A stretch of 11,528 bases of DNA, from NCBI GenBank assembly GCA_937896305.1, contig CALBND010000022.1, positions 1-11,528 on the forward strand. Direction: 5' to 3'. The position numbers and the translations under genes are program-made. The stretch's first letter is position 1; every line of letters starts with the position of its first letter. The stretch is from an uncultured Actinomycetes bacterium (GTDB taxonomy: Bacteria; Actinomycetota; Actinomycetes; S36-B12; UBA5976). Below, one piece after another: positions 6,556 to 11,528 of the stretch. Below the pieces are notes generated by a model. That model was not told the origin of the DNA. It was given only the letters and a program-made list of their open reading frames with translations, and did not search any database.

Positions 6556-6556
6556 T
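6541..6556. repeat. AT-only palindrome at the second convergent gene end
   Basis: ATTAATT (6541-6547) and AATTAAT (6550-6556) are exact complements with a 2-base gap. The palindrome covers the stop of the dehydrogenase (TAA 6553-6555) and the stop of the opposing permease (TAA on 6554-6552), whose coding regions overlap by 4 bases. No GC-rich terminator separates these convergent transcripts. Confidence 0.5.
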
Positions 6557-7709
6557 GAATTTCTATGTGTTCAGCTATTTTTTGTTTAGCTGCTAGTAAA
6601 TAAACAAACAAACTCACAATAGCTGGGGCTAAAATTAGCCAAGGGAAATACCCTGTTCCTATTTTTTCCATTATTACCCCGATAAGTGTTGGCGAAATTG
6701 TTGCACCCACAATTGCTGCTGCCATTAAAAAGCCTGCAGTTCTTGGATCTCCTGGATTTATTCTTACTGCCCAAACCATTGCAGTTGGAAATATTGGTCC
6801 ACAAACCAATCCCATAAGGCTAAATCCAATTAGGGTATATGGGGTTAAAGCAATAAATAGCACACTAAAAATAATAAGAATAGATGAAGTAATTACTAAT
6901 TGAGTTGGAGTAAACATTTTTGCGATTGGTAAAATTAATATTCTTCCTAAAGCAAGAGCTACAAAGAATAATGCTAAAACTGTTGCACCGACTTGTGCCG
7001 AATAACCTTTATCAATCATGTAAGTTGGAATCCATCCTGAAGTTCCTACTTCAACTCCTACATAAAAACCTAAACCTAAAAGCATCATGGTAAATCCAAA
7101 TTTATGACCATCTGGTTTGGCAGTGGAATGATCTCTTTTTAAATATCCTTTAGTGTTACTAATAAATAAGTAACCCATCACTAAAAAGGCGATGGCCCAG
7201 GCAAACATAAGTTCTGAGAATAAATCAGGAACAGCTCCTGCAATCAAAATAGGTCCGATCACTGCACCAAGGGCAAATGCGGCATTCAAAATATTTACTA
7301 ATCGAACAGCTCTAGCACTTCCTCCACGAGAAAGAAATTGGCTAATCGTGGCATCACATGCCCCAAATCCAATACCAACAACTGCCACTCCCAGCAATGT
7401 TAAATTCCAACTAGTTGCTGTTCCAATTAAAAAAGCACCCAATGCCATCAAAGGTGCACCAAGGCCTCCGACATATGCTGCTTTTATTTTTGAAACAGTC
7501 AGTATTCCAATAATTACTCCAAATAAAGCAGTTACTCCATGAGTAAAGAAAATGATTCCACTTTGAGCTAAATTGAGTTCAAATTTGTCCCGAAAATAAG
7601 GAACCATTGCACCATAGGCAGAAGTTAAACCACCCATAATGGCAAAAATTGTAATTCCAGAAGTAATGGAAATCTGATTTAGTTTTAAAGGAAAGTGATT
7701 TGAAGTCAT
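6552..7709 (-). CDS. MFS permease, FHS (FucP/GlcP-like) sugar transporter type
   Basis: The 385-residue protein has about 12 hydrophobic segments. LNAAFALGAVIGP at about 141-153 and VGVEVGTSGWIPTYMI at about 217-232 match the fucose/glucose/galactose:proton symporter (FHS) branch, where FALGALLGP in helix 5 and YVGxEVGxxxW in helix 7 are typical. It probably imports a hexose across the inner membrane, although the sugar cannot be read from sequence. It is last in a four-gene minus-strand operon, 30 bases after the mannose-6-phosphate isomerase. A partner role, import then isomerisation, is reasonable but inferred. The ATG at 7709 has no good SD (AAAGGA is about 20 bases away), so translation may rely on coupling. 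Its 3' end overlaps the convergent dehydrogenase by 4 bases. Confidence 0.88.
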   Translation of the reverse strand: MTSNHFPLKLNQISITSGITIFAIMGGLTSAYGAMVPYFRDKFELNLAQSGIIFFTHGVTALFGVIIGILTVSKIKAAYVGGLGAPLMALGAFLIGTATSWNLTLLGVAVVGIGFGACDATISQFLSRGGSARAVRLVNILNAAFALGAVIGPILIAGAVPDLFSELMFAWAIAFLVMGYLFISNTKGYLKRDHSTAKPDGHKFGFTMMLLGLGFYVGVEVGTSGWIPTYMIDKGYSAQVGATVLALFFVALALGRILILPIAKMFTPTQLVITSSILIIFSVLFIALTPYTLIGFSLMGLVCGPIFPTAMVWAVRINPGDPRTAGFLMAAAIVGATISPTLIGVIMEKIGTGYFPWLILAPAIVSLFVYLLAAKQKIAEHIEIH

Positions 7710-7739
7710 TATTTCTAATTTAGCCTATGGTCCTTTGTT

Positions 7740-8780
7740 TTATAGGGAGGTCATAGGTGCATCAGGAGCTGGTGGCCTGGAAAGTAGAACTTCAACATTT
7801 CCAGTTACCGACCAAATTCCAGCATCGAAGGGCACCAAAATGGCATCGCCTTTTTCGATATTTAAATCACCTTGTTTTTCAGTCTGTAAAACACCAGAGC
7901 CTTCAATAATTAATAAAATTGCGAAACCTGCAGCCATTTCAATAGTGGCATTTTTTGGTTTTATTAAATGGGATCTAAAGTAAGGTTCAGCTTGTACTGG
8001 CAGCATTGAAGTTAATAAATTATTTGAATCCTTAGTTGAAACAATTAATTTGTCTAAATCTTTTTGCTCTAAAGCTTCAAAGTTAAGTGCTTGTAGAGCT
8101 AAATCAAAACCTAGATTAAGGTGACCGTCTTTTTTGCCATCAACTGCAAAATCTTCCCATTCTAAAAGAATTGATAAATCTGTTGGTTCCTGTAATTCTA
8201 AAATAAATATTCCTTCAGCAATTGCATGTGGAATTCCTGCTGGAACTAAAATTCCATCACCTGCCTGAACTGTTCTTTTATTTAAAGAGTTAATTAAAGC
8301 TTTTGAATTTTCTTTTTCAACCATTTCTTTTACACTTGACATTGACATCTTGTTTTCAAAACCAACCCCAACCCAAGCATCTTTTGGTGCTTCTAAAATT
8401 ATCCAAGCTTCAGTTTTACCGTGTGCTAAACCTAAATGTTGTTTAGCAAATGCTCTGTTGGGATGAAAATGAACTGGCAGTCTTTGATCTGGATCTAATA
8501 ATTTAACAAGTAGTTCAATACTGTCTCCGTATTTATTTACGTGAGCTTTTCCTAACCAAGATTCAGGATTTGTTCTAATACTGGCTCTTAAAGTTGTGCC
8601 ATCTTCTAAAATAGTTAAACCTTGTTCACTAGCTCCAAAACGAGTAGTAGTTGAACCAATCCACTCTTCTGGTCGATATGGTCCACCAGGACCTTTTCGC
8701 AGTTTGCCAATTTTGTTGCCACCTTTATAGAAATGGTCAAATTGATTGGCGGCAAGTTTGATGGGTTTAGCGCTTAGCAA
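7740..8780 (-). CDS. manA: Mannose-6-phosphate isomerase, class I
   Basis: This cytosolic zinc enzyme interconverts mannose 6-phosphate and fructose 6-phosphate, feeding GDP-mannose and mannosylated wall or lipid products, or returning mannose to glycolysis. At 346 residues it is a compact class I form. Cupin-type metal motifs are visible: VKLLDPDQRLPVHFHP at 92-107 (H104 takes the usual Gln place, then H106), GKTEAWIIL at 121-129 (E124) and GILVPAGIPHAI at 176-187 (H185). LELQEPTDLSI at 194-204 matches the family's EIQQPSD segment. A second cupin lobe follows at about 270-335. The start is TTG at 8780 because AAGGGAAG (8795-8788) lies 7 bases upstream. It begins 17 bases after the stop of the SpoIID-domain gene, so it is read from the same operon. 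Confidence 0.93.
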   Translation of the reverse strand: MLSAKPIKLAANQFDHFYKGGNKIGKLRKGPGGPYRPEEWIGSTTTRFGASEQGLTILEDGTTLRASIRTNPESWLGKAHVNKYGDSIELLVKLLDPDQRLPVHFHPNRAFAKQHLGLAHGKTEAWIILEAPKDAWVGVGFENKMSMSSVKEMVEKENSKALINSLNKRTVQAGDGILVPAGIPHAIAEGIFILELQEPTDLSILLEWEDFAVDGKKDGHLNLGFDLALQALNFEALEQKDLDKLIVSTKDSNNLLTSMLPVQAEPYFRSHLIKPKNATIEMAAGFAILLIIEGSGVLQTEKQGDLNIEKGDAILVPFDAGIWSVTGNVEVLLSRPPAPDAPMTSL

Positions 8781-8797
8781 GTTTTTTCTTCCCTTAT

Positions 8798-10678
8798 TTA
8801 TTTTAGATTATTATAAGCATCTATTATTTTTTGTTTTTCCGCAATGATTTTCTTCAACTTTTCTTCAGCACTTTTAGCATCTTTGAGTACAGAGTCAGCA
8901 TTCTTAAGAGAAGCGTTGGCTTCTGTCAACAGCGTTTCTAATTCAGCTTTTTTGATATTGGCTTCTTGTTTTTGGGCTTCTAAAACCTTGATCCGAGCAA
9001 TTGATTCTTTTATGATGCGGTCTTGGGATTGCGCAAACATACTTAAACTTACTAAGTTTTCAGTGAATTCTGCGGGCGAAGTTGAATTCAATAAAATAGA
9101 TAAAGTATCAAGCGAGCCTTGCATGTAAAGCAAGCGAATAGAATCAGCAACTTGTGATTGGGCATTGATTGCTTCTTTTTCACTCTTGTCAATATCGGTT
9201 AATAAAATATCTAATTCTTGTTGTGCTTTTTGTATCTCAGATTTTATGTTTAAATATTTATTTCTTGCCTCACTAACAGTTCTAGCTGCCTGGGTTGATC
9301 TTTGTGCCGCGGCATCATATTGTGGTTTTAAAACTGCTATCTCTACTGCTGCTTGTTGTGCACGAAATGCGAATTCATCAATTCCATTTTGAGTTGGGAT
9401 TCCACCCAAAGTATCTGCTAGAGCAATATCAACTGCACCAACAATATAAGTTGATTTTAATTTCATGATTGATTGAAAGGTTCTGCCAGTTAAAGTTACA
9501 GTGCCACCATTGGATCCAGTTGCCACAATTTTTTTTGCCGCCCCACTTACATAACGTTCTATCACTTCAATTTTTGCTACATCAACTAATCCCAAAGCTG
9601 AAGCCATCGCACTTTGCGACATGCGCACACCCCATCTGGCGTTGGGATTGCGAGCATTGATTGACCAGTTGTCGTCAACAGATTGGCTCCAAGCAAGTGT
9701 TCCGCCCCAAGCATCTTTTGTTGATTGAGATCTGCCACCAGTTGAAGAAGAAAAATAAGCAGTGACAGTGCTGCCGTTATAAGTTAGAACAGCGAATTCT
9801 CCTGCAGAATTTTTACTGGAATTAACAGCGTCTCTCCAAGTGTCATTTTCTTTGGAATAACCAACATAAACTTGATCTGTGGAATTGTTATATATGTGAC
9901 ATCCGCAATTACTTTTTATTCCCCCATTAACTCTGCCTAAGCCATAGGATCTGGAAGCAACAATTTGAGAAACAAGGGCAGCTTTAGGCCAAGAAGTGCT
10001 CATTTCTCCAATACCTAAAACATATTCATCACTAATGCGCATAGAAATAGCTGCATACAAATCTGCCCGTCCATCATTATCTCCGCCATAACCAATTGTT
10101 AAAACTCCATATTTATAACGATGTCCGCTACTACTTAATAGGCCACTGACATTTGAATCGGGTGAACCACTATTTATGTTTATCAAGCCTGATCCAGCAC
10201 TTATACGAAAGGTAACTTTTTTTCCTGAACCCCTTGATTCAGCTCTGCCATCATCTCCGCCACTAGAAACAATGGCATTTCCATTACTTTCAATTCTAAC
10301 AATTGTTCTATCCCCTAAATTTGCTACAACATTGCCATCAATTGCTACTTCTAATTGGGCATCGTCACTAAATTTTTCTAAACGAACAAACATTGCAGTT
10401 TTATCTTGCGCTAAACCAACAACAATTTGTTTATCACTTGCAACAGAGCTTAATGTTGTTCCAGGATAATAGTGAGACAAAATATCTTGCCAGGCTTTTC
10501 CATCTAGTGCTTGTCCTAAAGCTCCATATTGGCTATAGCCCACACCGTGCCCCCAGCCCGAACCAACAATGATCCATTCATTTGGCACAGCTTGAGCAAT
10601 GGGTATAAATAAAACAGAATTAATTAAAGCAATACTTAAACCACTTAATGCTAGTTTTTTTACTCTTCTTATTCTCAT
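8798..10678 (-). CDS. Secreted SpoIID/LytB-domain protein with C-terminal PcsB/EnvC-like coiled coil
   Basis: The 626-residue protein has a Sec signal peptide (MRIRRVKK, a hydrophobic stretch, then cleavage after AQA30). GSGWGHGVGYSQYGALGQA at 39-57 and ILSHYYPGT at 66-74 form the SpoIID GHGxGMSQYGA module. DEYVLGIGEMSTSWPKAALV at 217-236 is the catalytic core; E225 is the likely acid, as in lytic transglycosylase SpoIID. TGGRSQS follows at 313-319 and a CGC pair at 258-260. SpoIID proteins cut glycan strands stripped of stem peptides. In Bacillus SpoIID the GHG module follows the core, whereas here it precedes it. Residues 434-626 are heptad-rich coiled coil with SIRLLYMQGSLDTLSILLNS at 513-532 and FTENLVSL at 538-545, like the coiled-coil regulators PcsB, EnvC and RipC that bind FtsEX. 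It starts 4 bases after the GH25 stop and is translated by coupling; there is no SD. Confidence 0.9.
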   Translation of the reverse strand: MRIRRVKKLALSGLSIALINSVLFIPIAQAVPNEWIIVGSGWGHGVGYSQYGALGQALDGKAWQDILSHYYPGTTLSSVASDKQIVVGLAQDKTAMFVRLEKFSDDAQLEVAIDGNVVANLGDRTIVRIESNGNAIVSSGGDDGRAESRGSGKKVTFRISAGSGLININSGSPDSNVSGLLSSSGHRYKYGVLTIGYGGDNDGRADLYAAISMRISDEYVLGIGEMSTSWPKAALVSQIVASRSYGLGRVNGGIKSNCGCHIYNNSTDQVYVGYSKENDTWRDAVNSSKNSAGEFAVLTYNGSTVTAYFSSSTGGRSQSTKDAWGGTLAWSQSVDDNWSINARNPNARWGVRMSQSAMASALGLVDVAKIEVIERYVSGAAKKIVATGSNGGTVTLTGRTFQSIMKLKSTYIVGAVDIALADTLGGIPTQNGIDEFAFRAQQAAVEIAVLKPQYDAAAQRSTQAARTVSEARNKYLNIKSEIQKAQQELDILLTDIDKSEKEAINAQSQVADSIRLLYMQGSLDTLSILLNSTSPAEFTENLVSLSMFAQSQDRIIKESIARIKVLEAQKQEANIKKAELETLLTEANASLKNADSVLKDAKSAEEKLKKIIAEKQKIIDAYNNLK

Positions 10679-10682
10679 TTAA

Positions 10683-11528
10683 TTAAGGAGTTGGGTAACC
10701 AGCAAGTGAGAGTAAGTCTTCGGCTGAACCGGCAAAGATATTTAGATCAATTGCTTTTGAACTAACTCCAAAAGTTTTACCGGGTCCTGTTTGGGAATAT
10801 TGCCAAAATGACCAATTTAAATTACAACCAGATTTTGTCCAAATTGTATTTATACAACCAACTTTTGGTGATAGTCCCGGATTAGAGACTGGGAAATAGT
10901 TTGCGGCCCATAATTGATAATTTGATAAAGCTGCATCAAGACTCAAATGATTTTTCAAAAAAGTTGGATTCGAATAAACAATAGGTGGTTTACCAGTTGC
11001 GTTTTGAACTTTATTTAACCAAGTTTGCACAAATGTCACAGCTTCTGCATCAGATACATTTCGTGGCACCCCTGCTTGTTCAATGTCTAAAACCAACGGC
11101 AAAGTTCCTGGGGAATAACCACCATGAGCATTCCAACGACTAATAATTAAATCTGCTTGATCATTAGCAGCTTGCACCACAATATTCATGTCATCAGTAT
11201 TTGGAATTTGTGCGAAATGATATTGCCCAACTAATAAGCCAGCTGCTTTTGCTTGTGGAATCCACTGATCGGCGTAAGGAACTGCTCTACCGTGAGCATT
11301 TGGTCCACCGTCAGAAGATTTTATATAAACAAATCTGGCACCAGCTGCAAACATTTTGGCAAAATTAACTTTTCCTTGATATCGAGAAATGTCAACACCT
11401 AAAATTTTGCCATTAGGTCCAAGTGCTTCAATTCTTGGAATTACTGAAACTATTTGTTCACTAGTTTTAGCTGCCACACTTAAACCAGAAGTAGTAATCA
11501 CTCGATATTTATATTTGGCTGTTGTGCG
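10683..11528 (-). CDS. GH25 family muramidase (lysozyme), 5' end outside window
   Basis: The frame is open to the right edge, so the true start is upstream; an internal GTG at 11501 should not be taken as the start. Numbered from the edge, residues 1-28 (YKYRVITTSGLS, then AAKTSEQIVSV) look like the last strands of a fibronectin type III-like domain. The GH25 barrel follows: GVDISRYQG at 44-52 (catalytic-site Asp), FVYIK at 66-70, GQYHFAQ at 101-107, PLVLDIEQ at 144-151 (catalytic DxE), PIVYSNPTF at 182-190, LWAANY at 206-211 and SFWQYSQTG to IDLNIFAG at 240-267. Cys225 and Cys235 could form a disulfide, in keeping with export. Such enzymes hydrolyse the MurNAc-GlcNAc bond of peptidoglycan. 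It is the first visible gene of the operon with the SpoIID-domain protein, pointing to paired glycan-cutting roles. Confidence 0.92.
   Translation of the reverse strand, partial: RTTAKYKYRVITTSGLSVAAKTSEQIVSVIPRIEALGPNGKILGVDISRYQGKVNFAKMFAAGARFVYIKSSDGGPNAHGRAVPYADQWIPQAKAAGLLVGQYHFAQIPNTDDMNIVVQAANDQADLIISRWNAHGGYSPGTLPLVLDIEQAGVPRNVSDAEAVTFVQTWLNKVQNATGKPPIVYSNPTFLKNHLSLDAALSNYQLWAANYFPVSNPGLSPKVGCINTIWTKSGCNLNWSFWQYSQTGPGKTFGVSSKAIDLNIFAGSAEDLLSLAGYPTP

Noticed and set aside
7192..7542. Plus-strand 116-codon open frame
   Set aside because: It lies antisense within the sugar permease gene; its composition (many Ala, Pro, Ile, Asn, Thr) is what the complement of a membrane-protein gene gives, and it shows no domain.
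8844..9660. Several plus-strand frames of 63-94 codons
   Set aside because: They are antisense to the coiled-coil region of the SpoIID-domain protein; the Ser/Leu/Ala-rich content mirrors the Glu/Lys/Ala codons on the other strand.
10683..11501. GH25 gene starting at the GTG at 11501
   Set aside because: The frame stays open to the right edge, and the residues before the GTG continue an FnIII-like strand, so the gene is cut by the window and does not start there.
1..11528. CRISPR array, tRNA, rRNA or insertion sequence
   Set aside because: I saw no regularly spaced repeats, no cloverleaf or rRNA-like stretch, and no transposase or terminal inverted repeats; long repeats are absent.

Overview
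The window reads as an AT-rich actinobacterial chromosome segment. The gene mix and compact, nearly gap-free layout resemble small-genome freshwater lineages of the acI/Nanopelagicales type. That placement rests on general style (low GC, actinobacterial wall-enzyme families, TTG starts, few SD sites) and not on a marker gene, so it is tentative. No rRNA, tRNA, CRISPR array, transposase or integrase is visible.

Left part (1-3403): the minus strand carries the phosphate-transporter permeases pstC and pstA (pstA runs off the left edge). They lie behind a leader that holds three contiguous 11-bp repeats resembling a PHO box and a possible 27-codon leader ORF; no pstS lies directly upstream. A strong intrinsic terminator separates this unit from a 14-helix DHA2-type drug/solute exporter on the same strand. 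The 309-bp gap beyond the exporter contains its promoter region and, on the plus strand, a fragment recognisable as the C-terminal end of a sensor histidine kinase, evidently a gene relic.

Middle part (3404-6555): a CDP-glycerol glycerophosphotransferase-like enzyme (minus) is divergent from a two-gene plus-strand operon. That operon encodes a phosphocholine-cytidylyltransferase-like nucleotidyltransferase and an sn-glycerol-1-phosphate dehydrogenase (AraM/EgsA-like). Together they look like a pathway that reduces dihydroxyacetone phosphate to glycerol phosphate, activates it with a nucleotide and transfers it to a surface polymer. The unusual point is that this dehydrogenase family makes the 1-phosphate enantiomer, not the 3-phosphate used in classical teichoic acids.

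Right part (6552-11528): four tightly packed minus-strand genes form one probable operon. In transcription order they encode a GH25 muramidase (5' end outside the window), a secreted SpoIID-domain protein carrying a C-terminal PcsB/EnvC-type coiled coil, a class I mannose-6-phosphate isomerase, and an FHS-like sugar permease. This links peptidoglycan cutting with hexose-phosphate metabolism.

The most notable items are the SpoIID-coiled-coil fusion, the glycerol-1-phosphate/nucleotidyltransferase/glycerophosphotransferase locus, the histidine kinase relic, and AT-only palindromes at both convergent gene ends.
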